This document shows, one piece after another, positions 23,683 to 32,175 of a stretch of 51,566 bases of DNA; the stretch's first letter is position 1; every line of letters begins with the position of its first letter. The stretch is taken from assembly GCA_964448085.1 (NCBI GenBank), contig CAYUUX010000004.1:1-51566 (forward strand). The letters run 5' to 3'. The DNA is from CAIJMI01 sp964448085. Lineage in GTDB: Bacteria > Patescibacteriota > Microgenomatia > UBA10105 > UBA927. The notes beneath the pieces were generated by a model. It did not search any database, had not been told where the DNA came from, and worked only from the letters and a program-made list of their open reading frames with translations. The position numbers and the translations under genes are program-made.

Positions 23683-24426
23683 TTAACTTGTGGCGTGGGC
23701 ATAAATACGATTAGCGACTGCATTCCAGTCATTGCTATAAATATAATCATATCCATGTTGCTTTAGGAATACATCTGGCCGGGCCAATCCCGGAAGTTTG
23801 CTGAAATTGTCATCATGAGCCCGTCTAAGGTAGGCTAACCCCGTTATGTTTGTGGAGCCGCAGCACCACACCATGAAGACCTTTCGGCTTCCTTTCCATT
23901 TTTTATAATAGGCTTGGCCTTTTTCCCAGATAGTTCCCGCACATGCCCCTCCTGCAATGTCTACCACAACAGCATTTTGGGGCACCTTGCTATTTTTTAG
24001 CACAGCGTTCTTTTTATCTGGCCCGATTCCGTAGACTGTGCATGATAATCCCTTGGCTTTTAATTTTGCACATAGGTTAGTCAGGCGTTCCTGGTCTTTG
24101 GTTTTCCCAGATATATTGTCACTGACCAGATACACGGGCCTTTTTATTCCTGCTTTTATGCCTCCTCCGGTCGTTCCGGTTGGTTTCGCAGCCGTAGGGG
24201 TTTGGGTTTGTTTCGTTACCGTTTCCTTAATGTTAGTTATGTTTTCATCGAAAGTTTTCTTTACACTTATAATAGTCTTAGTGGGGGCTGCGAATTGAGG
24301 GCTCATGAACCAGATAGCGGCCACCCCCATTGCGGTTAAGCTGGCTAAAGTTAAAAGAGTAAATTTATTGCTTTCCATCTGCTTTAAAAGCAGGGTTTCA
24401 TTGATATCTGGCTTAGGAATTTGCAT
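23683..24426 (-). CDS. Membrane-anchored protein with a Methanobacteriales wall-protein domain, 247 aa
   Basis: A transmembrane helix at residues 22-42 is followed by a Thr-rich linker and a globular domain: PVYLVSDNISGKTKDQERL, then GLSCTVYGIGPDKKNAVLKN and VVVDIAGGACAGTIWEKGQA. I associate this 'SDNI...D...GIGP...GGACAGTI' pattern with surface and cell-wall-associated proteins of Methanobacteriales. It overlaps the transglutaminase-like gene, suggesting a shared role at the pseudomurein wall. The biochemical activity is not known to me. Confidence 0.6.
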   Translation of the reverse strand: MQIPKPDINETLLLKQMESNKFTLLTLASLTAMGVAAIWFMSPQFAAPTKTIISVKKTFDENITNIKETVTKQTQTPTAAKPTGTTGGGIKAGIKRPVYLVSDNISGKTKDQERLTNLCAKLKAKGLSCTVYGIGPDKKNAVLKNSKVPQNAVVVDIAGGACAGTIWEKGQAYYKKWKGSRKVFMVWCCGSTNITGLAYLRRAHDDNFSKLPGLARPDVFLKQHGYDYIYSNDWNAVANRIYAHATS

Positions 24427-24805
24427 TTTCGCACTTCCTTGATTTTCCGAAAACTTTTAGGTCGGAGAAAATGGCTTTTTTCTTAACAATCGGATAAGTC
24501 TCATTGATTCCATGCTTTTTATTAGTGGGGTCTAAGGTTATCCAGTTGTCATTGCATTTCACTTGCATAAATATATGGTCGTCTTGCCTATTAGTTGTTT
24601 GCACCCTTGCATGGACAAAACGGCAGGGTAATTTCTGCTTACACCCCAAATACACCCACATGAAATAAGCCATGTCCACACAATTCGCTTTACCATCTTC
24701 AACTACTTGTTTGGGAGACCTTTTACTGTTGTAATACCATTCATATTGAATATGCTGTTTAACATACTCAAAAACCTGTTCAATCGGTATAATGCAATTA
24801 TCCAT
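24413..24805 (-). CDS. Transglutaminase-like cysteine protein, 130 aa
   Basis: The papain-like transglutaminase triad is visible: Cys42 in GKANCVDMAYF, His77 in DDHIFMQV and Asp92 in WITLDPTNKK. Such domains in methanogens and their viruses act as peptidases or amidases on peptide cross-links. No signal peptide is present, so it may be delivered with the particle. It overlaps 14 nt with the next gene. Pseudomurein peptide bonds are the natural substrate guess. Confidence 0.7.
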   Translation of the reverse strand: MDNCIIPIEQVFEYVKQHIQYEWYYNSKRSPKQVVEDGKANCVDMAYFMWVYLGCKQKLPCRFVHARVQTTNRQDDHIFMQVKCNDNWITLDPTNKKHGINETYPIVKKKAIFSDLKVFGKSRKCENANS

Positions 24806-24816
24806 GATAAATCTCC

Positions 24817-25392
24817 CTAAACTTTGTTTAATTTGCTACATGTAGTGTCTGCGGTTTTCCAAACTCCTCCGACCGATACTAAAGCATTGCAATGGCGTAT
24901 TAAATTACATCTGAGGCCGCACTTCATCTTAGCGGAATAGCCTGCGGCTTTACACATCTCGATAAAGAGGGTGGCCTGATCCATACAATTGCCCTTTTTC
25001 TTTTTTAACATCTCCGCAGCGGAATATTTATGGTTGTAATAAAATTCATATTTTATATTTGCGTCTATCCATTTGCGGATTGCTGCGGGGTTGCCCAGGG
25101 CTTTGCCTAATTTTGCAACGTCCGTGGTAGGTAGGGGGGTGGAGGCCACGGGGCCTGGTGGGGTTGTGGCCTTAACAACTGGGGTGACAGTGGAGGTGTT
25201 TGTGATATCCTTATTTACTTCGACCCTTTTATCTGACTTCAATAGAGACACTACATTCATATTTGCTGGTTTCGGGAGCATTACCAATGCTGCGGTGACT
25301 CCCAGAACTGCAAGTCCCGCTCCGATTACCAACAGCTTATTCTCGGTTGCTGAATGTAAATAAGCCGCTGCCAGTTGTTTATCCACTGCCAA
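24817..25392 (-). CDS. Membrane-anchored transglutaminase-like protein, 191 aa
   Basis: A transmembrane segment at residues 18-40 (NKLLVIGAGLAVLGVTAALVM) is followed by a Thr/Pro-rich linker and a transglutaminase-like domain: Cys136 in KGNCMDQATLF, His167 in IRHCNALVSVGG and Asp182 in WKTADTT. It is related to the preceding gene but anchored, so the pair may act at the virion membrane on the host wall. Confidence 0.68.
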   Translation of the reverse strand: MAVDKQLAAAYLHSATENKLLVIGAGLAVLGVTAALVMLPKPANMNVVSLLKSDKRVEVNKDITNTSTVTPVVKATTPPGPVASTPLPTTDVAKLGKALGNPAAIRKWIDANIKYEFYYNHKYSAAEMLKKKKGNCMDQATLFIEMCKAAGYSAKMKCGLRCNLIRHCNALVSVGGVWKTADTTCSKLNKV

Positions 25393-25396
25393 TTGA

Positions 25397-25999
25397 CTAT
25401 CTCCTAACTATCTTTTTCTTATAAACCACTTTCTTCTTCGGCCACCATTTAGTTGCTTTTGGTTTAACCTTTTTAGCTGCTTTGATGACTTTTTTGGATT
25501 TCTTTTTCTTAACGACCCTACGTTTAACAACCTTTCTCTTAACAACTTTTTTCTTCTTTTTGGCTACGGTTTTTGCCACTGTGGTAACGCTGGTTCCTGC
25601 GGTGGTGGTTACTACGACCGGGGCCCCTACGGGTTCCGCTACTACTGAGTTCACCACTGAGGGGGTTGCAACGTTGTCACTGGCTACGCCTGATTCAATG
25701 GCGACCGCACCGGTGGACTGGCCTAAAGTGAATGGGGTTGGTGAATCGGCTGTTCCGCTTTTGGAGCCGCTTCCATCTCCTGAGAACCCTTTTTCTATTC
25801 CGACCAGGCTATCTGATGTTGGTTTGGTCTCTGGGCATTCTTGCCCCTCTGGGCATTCCGTGGTTGCTGCCGGGGTTTCGGGGGTTTTCATCTGGTTATA
25901 TAGATAGTATGCCCCCAATCCGATTGCCCCTAAAGCCACGACCACGATTTCCTTGTTTTCTTCAAGGGTTTCCATGTTTATATCTAAATCTTCTAACAT
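25397..25999 (-). CDS. Membrane protein with lysine-rich tail (paralogue 1), 200 aa
   Basis: The start is the fourth residue of the longest frame, placed by AAGGTGA. Layout: short acidic N-terminus, one transmembrane helix (EIVVVALGAIGLGAYYLYN), a Ser/Thr/Val-rich linker and a C-terminal tail of about 70 residues packed with Lys/Arg (KKKVVKRKVVKRRVVKKKKS, KPKATKWWPKKKV). The tail resembles histone H1-like DNA-binding tails. Neighbours are two paralogues. Likely a virion membrane protein that contacts DNA or an acidic host polymer. Confidence 0.65.
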   Translation of the reverse strand: MLEDLDINMETLEENKEIVVVALGAIGLGAYYLYNQMKTPETPAATTECPEGQECPETKPTSDSLVGIEKGFSGDGSGSKSGTADSPTPFTLGQSTGAVAIESGVASDNVATPSVVNSVVAEPVGAPVVVTTTAGTSVTTVAKTVAKKKKKVVKRKVVKRRVVKKKKSKKVIKAAKKVKPKATKWWPKKKVVYKKKIVRR

Positions 26000-26004
26000 G
26001 ATTT

Positions 26005-26523
26005 TCACCTTACAAATTTAGGCATTCCTCCGCCAGTCCTGGCTTTGGGGAACCATTTGGTTGCTTTTGGTTTAACCTTTTTAGCTGCTTTGATGACTTT
26101 TTTGGATTTCTTTTTCTTAACGACCTTACGTTTGGCAACCTTTTTCTTTTTGACCTTTTTGACCTTCTTTTTAACAACCTTTTTAGGGGCTGCCTTAACT
26201 GCGGGGGCCGGGGTGGCTGCCGGGGTGGCTACTGGAGTAGCGACCGGGGTGGCTGGTTCGGCTGCGGTGGTTGCCTCTGGGGTGGTTGCGTTGTCAGATA
26301 TTACGGGGGTGTTTGTTTCCCCTCCTGGAGGGGTGATTGTTACTTCTCCAGTTTCAGGATTTACATTTACAGTGGGGTCTTTGTTTTGGAAGGGGTTGCC
26401 TTTGAGGAATAGGAACGCACCTATCCCTAAAGCCCCTAATACTATTATTAGGATTTCTGAATGGTCTTCAGCGAACCCTACTGCGTCCCCTGGATTTGTT
26501 GGGATAGATGGTAGTTCCGGCAT
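26005..26523 (-). CDS. Membrane protein with lysine-rich tail (paralogue 2), 172 aa
   Basis: The start follows GAGGTGA. It has a transmembrane helix (EILIIVLGALGIGAFLFLKG), an Ala/Pro/Thr-rich linker with PATPVATPVATPAATPAPA, and a Lys-rich tail (KKVKKVKKKKVAKRKVVKKK) that shares the KKSKKVIKAAKKVKPKATKW block with paralogue 1. The overlapping frame on the other strand is a shadow of this repetitive sequence. Confidence 0.65.
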   Translation of the reverse strand: MPELPSIPTNPGDAVGFAEDHSEILIIVLGALGIGAFLFLKGNPFQNKDPTVNVNPETGEVTITPPGGETNTPVISDNATTPEATTAAEPATPVATPVATPAATPAPAVKAAPKKVVKKKVKKVKKKKVAKRKVVKKKKSKKVIKAAKKVKPKATKWFPKARTGGGMPKFVR

Positions 26524-26528
26524 TGTTT

Positions 26529-27086
26529 TCACCTCATTATGGGGGCTGCGAATCCTGTTAAGAACCCTGTTGAGAAGTTCTTTTTAGGTTTTTGTTTTCT
26601 GAGCCCTCCGTAAGTTCTGCCTGTGGGGGCTTTTTTCTTTTTCACTACTTTTCGGACTTTTGCTTTCCGTTTAACGACCCTACGTTTAACCGCCTTCTTT
26701 TTGGGTTTCCTTTTAGCAACTTTTTTCTTTTTCTTTTTCGTGGTTTTTGCCGGTACATACACTGTTTTCACAGTGGTTATTGTGGTTACTTGGGAGGGGT
26801 TAGTTGTTGTTGCTGTTGGGGGGACGGTTGTTACTGGTTTTGTGTTGTCTGATTGTAGGGTGGGGTCTACTGATACTGCCCCTGTGCTTTGCCCTGGTAC
26901 CACCGATGTAGAGGGTTCTTCTGTTTTTGCAGGCTCCGTTGTGGTTGCCGGGGTGGGTTCGGGTTCTTTTTCTTTTTGGAGGAATAGGTATATGCCTACT
27001 CCTGCCAGAGCCGCACCGACCGCCAGCATTTCCTTATTTTCACCCACGTATTCAGTTATGTTTTCCATGTCAGGCATTTCTACCAT
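26529..27086 (-). CDS. Membrane protein with lysine-rich tail (paralogue 3), 185 aa
   Basis: A GGAGGG site precedes the start. One transmembrane helix (EMLAVGAALAGVGIYLFLQ), a Thr/Pro-rich linker (TTVPPTATTTNPSQVTT) and a basic tail (KKKKKKVAKRKPKKKAVKRR) ending in a less basic TGFLTGFAAPIMR. It differs from the other two in the final residues but keeps the same architecture. Confidence 0.65.
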   Translation of the reverse strand: MVEMPDMENITEYVGENKEMLAVGAALAGVGIYLFLQKEKEPEPTPATTTEPAKTEEPSTSVVPGQSTGAVSVDPTLQSDNTKPVTTVPPTATTTNPSQVTTITTVKTVYVPAKTTKKKKKKVAKRKPKKKAVKRRVVKRKAKVRKVVKKKKAPTGRTYGGLRKQKPKKNFSTGFLTGFAAPIMR

Positions 27087-27100
27087 AGGCTTCTCCCTCC

Positions 27101-27310
27101 TTATTCAGGGCATTGGAAACAGTTCCCAGTTCCTGGAACTGTTACGGGGTTGTCTATTGGTTTAATTTCTTCTACGGGTTCTTTAACGACCGGGAGGACT
27201 ACTTTGTCTTTTTTCATGAACTTGTCAAAGAGCATTTTAGCCACTATCAAGCCGCCAATGATTACCCCTACGTTGGTTATGGTTTTCTGGTCTTCTTTAC
27301 TTATTTTCAT
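27101..27310 (-). CDS. Single-pass membrane protein, 69 aa
   Basis: One transmembrane segment (TNVGVIIGGLIVAKMLFDKF) near the N-terminus, then a basic patch, a proline/valine-rich stretch and a terminal CFQCPE with a CxxC. Its start overlaps the upstream stop (ATGA). Probably a small virion or host-membrane protein. Confidence 0.6.
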   Translation of the reverse strand: MKISKEDQKTITNVGVIIGGLIVAKMLFDKFMKKDKVVLPVVKEPVEEIKPIDNPVTVPGTGNCFQCPE

Positions 27311-27762
27311 ATTGCTTCGCCACCCGTTACTGAATCTTCTTCAGTTATAGGGCCAGGCTGGTTTTGCATGTTTCGTGGGAACTGGTAGTTGAGGATTGCG
27401 GTGACTATGTAAAGGACGGGTAATCCGTATTTTGCAAATAACTCCCCACCCATGAAGTATAACACGGTGTTTTGTAGTAATGCGGGGTCGGCTGCGAAAA
27501 AGGTTCCTATAATAGTCAGTCCGGTAGCCAGGAACGTTGAAACTTTACCCCAATCCAGGGTAACTTGCTCACCAGTTTCGACCATTTTCTGGTATCTGGG
27601 CCAGTAATAATTGTAAAAGGCCAGTAAGATTCCACCTATCGGTAAAGCAATTGCGGCCTGACCGAAAATCGTTTGCAGTAACTCAGGATTCACTGCGAAG
27701 AATCCCAGGGCCAATAAGGCTATTGTTACTAATATTGTGCTTATTTTTCCATTTGTATCCAA
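27307..27762 (-). CDS. Four-helix membrane protein, 151 aa
   Basis: Two similar halves, each with a pair of hydrophobic helices (ISTILVTIALLALGFFAVNP; IALPIGGILLAFYNYYWPRY; VSTFLATGLTIIGTFFAADP; YGLPVLYIVTAILNYQFPRN), suggesting an internal duplication. The start is a TTG about nine bases after AGGAG; a nearer TTG abuts that site. It is holin-like in size, but could be a virion membrane protein. Confidence 0.6.
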   Translation of the reverse strand: MDTNGKISTILVTIALLALGFFAVNPELLQTIFGQAAIALPIGGILLAFYNYYWPRYQKMVETGEQVTLDWGKVSTFLATGLTIIGTFFAADPALLQNTVLYFMGGELFAKYGLPVLYIVTAILNYQFPRNMQNQPGPITEEDSVTGGEAI

Positions 27763-27783
27763 TTTGTTCAACTCCTAAATATA

Positions 27784-27972
27784 TTATCTTAATCTCGCTC
27801 TTAACATTGCAATGGGATTCCACTGATTAGCCCTGCGTCTAACTGGGGCAGCGGCCCTTTGTGGCTGGTCGTTCACTAATTTCCAGACCTTCCCACGTTT
27901 AACACAAAAACGCCTACCATCACTAAGCTTAGTGTATTTCACACATCCTTGAACTTCTATCCATCTCGCCAT
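27784..27972 (-). CDS. Small basic protein, 62 aa
   Basis: A GGAGG site precedes the ATG. The protein opens WIEVQGCVKYTKLSDGRRFC, a small beta-rich segment with two cysteines, and ends in a very basic tail (RRRANQWNPIAMLRARLR). No known family. Confidence 0.55.
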   Translation of the reverse strand: MARWIEVQGCVKYTKLSDGRRFCVKRGKVWKLVNDQPQRAAAPVRRRANQWNPIAMLRARLR

Positions 27973-27991
27973 AAATTAATCCTCCATTAAA

Positions 27992-30900
27992 TTACGTACT
28001 CCTAACTCTCCACGTCATGCACCATGATGACGGCCGAGTCATAACAGCCGGGATAATTGGGGACTTAATAGGCATATTTGAGCCCCCTTCGGCTGTGGTT
28101 ATTATCATGGGGGCCGGGGCCTCCAATTCGACCTCCATCACCGGGACATCTACTCCAATACCCCCCTCAACTGTGGGGCTTGGTAATTCTAATTCAACAT
28201 CAATTGGGATTCCGCAGACTGTTCCCCCGGCCTCTGGTAGGGGAGTTATGTCTTTTAGGTACGGGTAGCCTCCGTTTAAGCAGTTTTGTAGCCATACTGG
28301 GGTTGCGAAGTCAAATGTGGTGTATGTGGCTTGTGTCATCATTTCTGCGGTGGTTTTTCCAGTTCCCAGGGCAGACGTGGAGCGACCTGATGTTTCGGTG
28401 TCCCAAAAGGCATTTGTAGCGGTTCCAATGTTTTTGTATCCTACCAGGCCACCGAGGTTTGTTGAACCGGTGACAGCTCCTTTACTGTAACACCGGTTTA
28501 TTGTATGAGTAAATTGATAACCGACCAGTCCTCCAACTTTATCTGAGCCTTGGACGCTACCTATTGCATAGGAATCTGTGATGTTCATTCGGACGTATCC
28601 CACTATGCCTCCTACTTGAGTTCCTGTGGCAACTACGTTTCCCGTCATGAGGCATTTAGATATCTCTGAACCTACCCCATACATGTCACTAACTCCAGCT
28701 ATACCCCCCACGTTACTTCGACCAGTCACGTTCCCTGTCATCACGCATTGAGTATATGTCCCTGTATCCCCCGTGGGAGAATTGGTTCCGCCTAATATTC
28801 CTCCAACGCCGTCCTGGCCTGTTATGTTGATATTGACCACGCAGCGGGTTAAGTATAAACGGGCCCATGTTGCCCCAATTATCCCCCCTACATAATCACT
28901 GGTGGCACTGGGGGTGATGGTTAAATCTGTTGTGATAGTAATGTCTTCAATCTCAGACCGGTAGGCTCCTGCAACTCCCCCGATTTGCGTTCCTGACGCT
29001 GCTATGGTTCCTTTTATTGTGCAAAATGATATTTTTGTACTGCCCCCATACATGTCTCCGTGGCCTATTATTCCTCCGACCTGGGTTCTGCCAGTTATGG
29101 TGGTGTTCACTTCGCAATCATTGATAATTAGGTTGTCCCAACTGCCGTTACTTGTTCCTCCAACTATTCCTCCGACCTTGTCTCTGGCGGTGATTGGAGT
29201 GGATACATCACACCGCCTAATGGTTGTCCTGGCCCAGATTGCCCCTATTATCCCCCCTACATAATCACTGGTGGCACTGGGGGTGATGGTTAAATCTGTT
29301 GTGATAGTAATGTCTTCAATCTCAGACCGGTAGGCTCCTGCAACTCCTCCCACTTGGTTTCCTGACGCTGTTATGGTTCCTTTTATTGTGCAAAATGATA
29401 TTTTTGTTGAGGTGCTGAATTGGTCATTGTGGCCGCAAATCCCTCCAATCAAGCTCCTGCCAGTTATGGTGGCGTTCACGGTGCAATTGGTAACGATTGT
29501 GGCCTCCCAATTTGAATCTGTGCCCCCGTATATCCCTCCAACATAGTCCTGGCCCGCTACATTGAAATCCACGGTTAAGCCTGTGATGGTGGTGGCCCCT
29601 ACAAGGTGCCCCGCCACCCCTCCAACGTAGTTGCTTGTGGCACTTGCCGTGAGGGTTACGCCACTAAATGTTATTGTGTTTGCTGAATATCTTAACTGGC
29701 CCGCTACGACCCCTACATAATTGCCGGTGGCAGTTAATACCCCTGTTACTGTGGTGTTTTGAACTCCAGAATCTGTTCCATAACATAAGTTGCTTCCGGC
29801 TATTAACCCCACATAACTTCGACCAGATATATTTCCATTGAACACTGACCCCCCATATATTCTTCCGACTCCTTCCCCGCTTTGTTGGCCGATTATGCCC
29901 CCCACGTAGTCCTGTGCGGTTATATTTAGGGTTACTGTTGCCCCGCTTATTCTGGTTCCACTCCCTCCACCTCCTACTATTCCACCTACGTAGTTGCTGG
30001 TTGCTGCGGGGGTTAATGTAAAGTTGGATGATGATATTGTGGGGCCTGTTATTATCCCCTGGTGGCCTATGTTTCCTACGTATCCTCCTATGTAGTTGCC
30101 GGTTCCGGTTACTGAGCCTTGGACTGTGGTGGTTTGTATTGTGGGGCTGTTCCACCCCCATGTTCCCGCTACTCCGCCTACGCTGGAGGCTCCACTTATA
30201 TCTGCGTTTACTGTGCACCCTGTTATTACTGCGTGTCTTAGGTGGCCTCCTATTCCCCCCACCTCATTCCGACCGGATATGTCAAAGGTTACTGAACAAT
30301 TAGTAATATATGACGCTGCGTTTCCTTCATCTGAGTAACCTATTATGCCTCCTACGTAGTCACTGGTTGCGGTGGTGGTGATGGTGATGTCAGGGGTGAT
30401 TCCGGTGATGGTTCCGGTGTGGCCTACCTGGCCGACCACTCCCCCGATATAGCTGCCTGTTGCGTTGATGGTTCCAGTGATGGTTGTGGTTTGTATGGTG
30501 GGGTTATTCCATCCCCATAGTCCGGCGACCCCTCCAACGCTGGCGGCTCCGCTTATATCTGCGTTTACTGTGCACCCTGTTATTTCTGCGTGTCTTAGGT
30601 GGCCTCCTATTCCCCCCACCTCATTCCGACCAGATATGTCAAAAGTTACTGAACAGTTGGTTATGGTTGTATCGGCCGCTCCTTCGTCCGAGTACCCTAC
30701 TATGCCTCCTACGTAGTCACTGGTTGCGGTGGTGGTGATGGTGATGTTTGGGGTGATTCCGGTGATGGTTCCGGTGTGGGCTACCTGGCCGACCACTCCT
30801 CCGATATAGCTGCCTGTTGCGTTGATGGTTCCAGTGATGGTTGTGGTTTGTATGGTGGGGTTATTCCATCCCCATAGTCCGGCGACCATTCCGATATAAG

Positions 30901-32161
30901 AGGCTCCTGTGATATCTGAGTTTATGGCACATCCTGAGATTTGGACTAATTTTAGCCATCCTCCCAGGGCTCCCACGTAATTCCTGGCTGAAAGTGGTAA
31001 TTCCACAGTACAATTAGTTATGTAGCTTGTGCTGTTGCCTTCATCCAGATATCCGATTAAACCCCCTACGTAGTCACTGGTGGCACTGGTGGTGATGGTG
31101 AGGTCTCTGGAGTTTAAACTGAATCCGATTAAGCTAATGAAATGGGTGGATGTCCCTATTACCCCCCCCACTTTTGAGCCGGTTGCAGTTATTGTTCCTT
31201 TAACCGTGGAAGTTTGGATACTTGACCCGCTGTTCCCGTAGGTTCCAAATAATCCTCCTACATTGCTGGTTCCAACTATGTCCCCATCATAATTACAGCC
31301 CGTGACATTGCCCCTATAAACAATCCCCCCAATTCCTCCACAGTTGGAGCCTGTGGCGGTTACGTTGGCTGTTGAATCACAATTAGTTATTGTGAATGTG
31401 CCTGAAGTGTAATCTAAAGCCCCTATAACCCCCCCCACTTGAGCTACTCCTGCAACTTCGCCAGCGGAGTTAAGATTAGATAAGCTGTTGTTATAGTTGG
31501 TTCTCCCTATTACTAATCCCACATAGTTCTGACCAGTTACATCCCCTGATATTGTTAAATCCTTGATATTGTTAGTGTTGATATATCCTAAGAATCCAAC
31601 ATAATCCGTGGTGGGCCTGTTAATGAAAAGGTTGCTAATGGTTTTGTTGTTTCCATCGAATCCCCCTGTGAAATTTGTGGTCGCATTGCCGAGAGGCAAC
31701 CAACCAGCCCCAGAATTAAGGCTTGCCGAAGGCGTTGCGTCAATATCCGCCATTAACTTATAATACTTGTCTAAAGTATAAATTCCAGTCCCTACCTTAA
31801 CCAAATCAGCCCAACACCATATCTGATAAGGGTCGCCACTTGTCCCGGCCCCCTTCAAATTCCCAGAAACACACGGAGTAGGAAGAGCCGTATCCACGGC
31901 CAAAACAGGAGGTTCCACTAATACATCCGTAGGCTCAGATTCCCCACTTAATAGAGGGAACCCATCAAGCATAACCGTCCCTTTACTATCTAATTTGTCT
32001 TGAACGAACTCCGGTCGTGCTGATTTTATTACACTTTGACCTTTAACGCCAGGAGTTTCCCCCTTAGCCATAACCGTACTCCCGGAGTAAGGAGGGACTA
32101 ATGGGTTCATTCCTGCTTTTGCAGCGTGTATTGAGGGTATAGGGGTTTTCTTAGAGGCCAT
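27992..32161 (-). CDS. Giant GLUG-repeat surface protein, 1389 aa
   Basis: Built almost entirely of GLUG-type beta-solenoid repeats: tens of units with the core 'YVGGIVG/GGVVG' followed by Thr/Asn-rich strands and 'T-x-C-x-V' turns. It opens with GTSGDPYQIWCWADL, the usual start of GLUG adhesins, after a 100-residue non-repetitive head, and ends in a degenerate tail. No signal peptide is visible, which fits assembly on a virion instead of secretion. It is probably the receptor-binding fibre or adhesin. Nearly identical 119- and 123-codon blocks show recent duplications. Confidence 0.75.
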   Translation of the reverse strand: MASKKTPIPSIHAAKAGMNPLVPPYSGSTVMAKGETPGVKGQSVIKSARPEFVQDKLDSKGTVMLDGFPLLSGESEPTDVLVEPPVLAVDTALPTPCVSGNLKGAGTSGDPYQIWCWADLVKVGTGIYTLDKYYKLMADIDATPSASLNSGAGWLPLGNATTNFTGGFDGNNKTISNLFINRPTTDYVGFLGYINTNNIKDLTISGDVTGQNYVGLVIGRTNYNNSLSNLNSAGEVAGVAQVGGVIGALDYTSGTFTITNCDSTANVTATGSNCGGIGGIVYRGNVTGCNYDGDIVGTSNVGGLFGTYGNSGSSIQTSTVKGTITATGSKVGGVIGTSTHFISLIGFSLNSRDLTITTSATSDYVGGLIGYLDEGNSTSYITNCTVELPLSARNYVGALGGWLKLVQISGCAINSDITGASYIGMVAGLWGWNNPTIQTTTITGTINATGSYIGGVVGQVAHTGTITGITPNITITTTATSDYVGGIVGYSDEGAADTTITNCSVTFDISGRNEVGGIGGHLRHAEITGCTVNADISGAASVGGVAGLWGWNNPTIQTTTITGTINATGSYIGGVVGQVGHTGTITGITPDITITTTATSDYVGGIIGYSDEGNAASYITNCSVTFDISGRNEVGGIGGHLRHAVITGCTVNADISGASSVGGVAGTWGWNSPTIQTTTVQGSVTGTGNYIGGYVGNIGHQGIITGPTISSSNFTLTPAATSNYVGGIVGGGGSGTRISGATVTLNITAQDYVGGIIGQQSGEGVGRIYGGSVFNGNISGRSYVGLIAGSNLCYGTDSGVQNTTVTGVLTATGNYVGVVAGQLRYSANTITFSGVTLTASATSNYVGGVAGHLVGATTITGLTVDFNVAGQDYVGGIYGGTDSNWEATIVTNCTVNATITGRSLIGGICGHNDQFSTSTKISFCTIKGTITASGNQVGGVAGAYRSEIEDITITTDLTITPSATSDYVGGIIGAIWARTTIRRCDVSTPITARDKVGGIVGGTSNGSWDNLIINDCEVNTTITGRTQVGGIIGHGDMYGGSTKISFCTIKGTIAASGTQIGGVAGAYRSEIEDITITTDLTITPSATSDYVGGIIGATWARLYLTRCVVNINITGQDGVGGILGGTNSPTGDTGTYTQCVMTGNVTGRSNVGGIAGVSDMYGVGSEISKCLMTGNVVATGTQVGGIVGYVRMNITDSYAIGSVQGSDKVGGLVGYQFTHTINRCYSKGAVTGSTNLGGLVGYKNIGTATNAFWDTETSGRSTSALGTGKTTAEMMTQATYTTFDFATPVWLQNCLNGGYPYLKDITPLPEAGGTVCGIPIDVELELPSPTVEGGIGVDVPVMEVELEAPAPMIITTAEGGSNMPIKSPIIPAVMTRPSSWCMTWRVRST
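28891..29400. repeat. Direct DNA repeat within the adhesin, period 369 nt
   Basis: A stretch starting CATAATCACTGGTGGCACTG at 28891 recurs at 29260 (369 nt = 123 codons), including the following TTAAATCTGTTGTGATAGTA segment, with very few changes. Synonymous identity over this length means a recent in-frame duplication. Confidence 0.7.
30124..30895. repeat. Direct DNA repeats within the adhesin, period 357 nt
   Basis: The stretch TGGTTGTGGTTTGTATGGTG at 30481 recurs at 30838 (357 nt = 119 codons), and a more diverged third copy lies near 30124. The repeat units are whole numbers of codons, so duplication lengthens or shortens the fibre without breaking the frame. Confidence 0.7.
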
Positions 32162-32175
32162 TTGTCCTCCCTTTA

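Noticed and set aside
25482..26587. Long plus-strand frames opposite the lysine-tailed membrane protein genes.
   Set aside because: Shadows of repetitive coding sequence; low complexity (runs of TTF/LTT), no ribosome site, and the minus-strand genes have good starts and overlaps.
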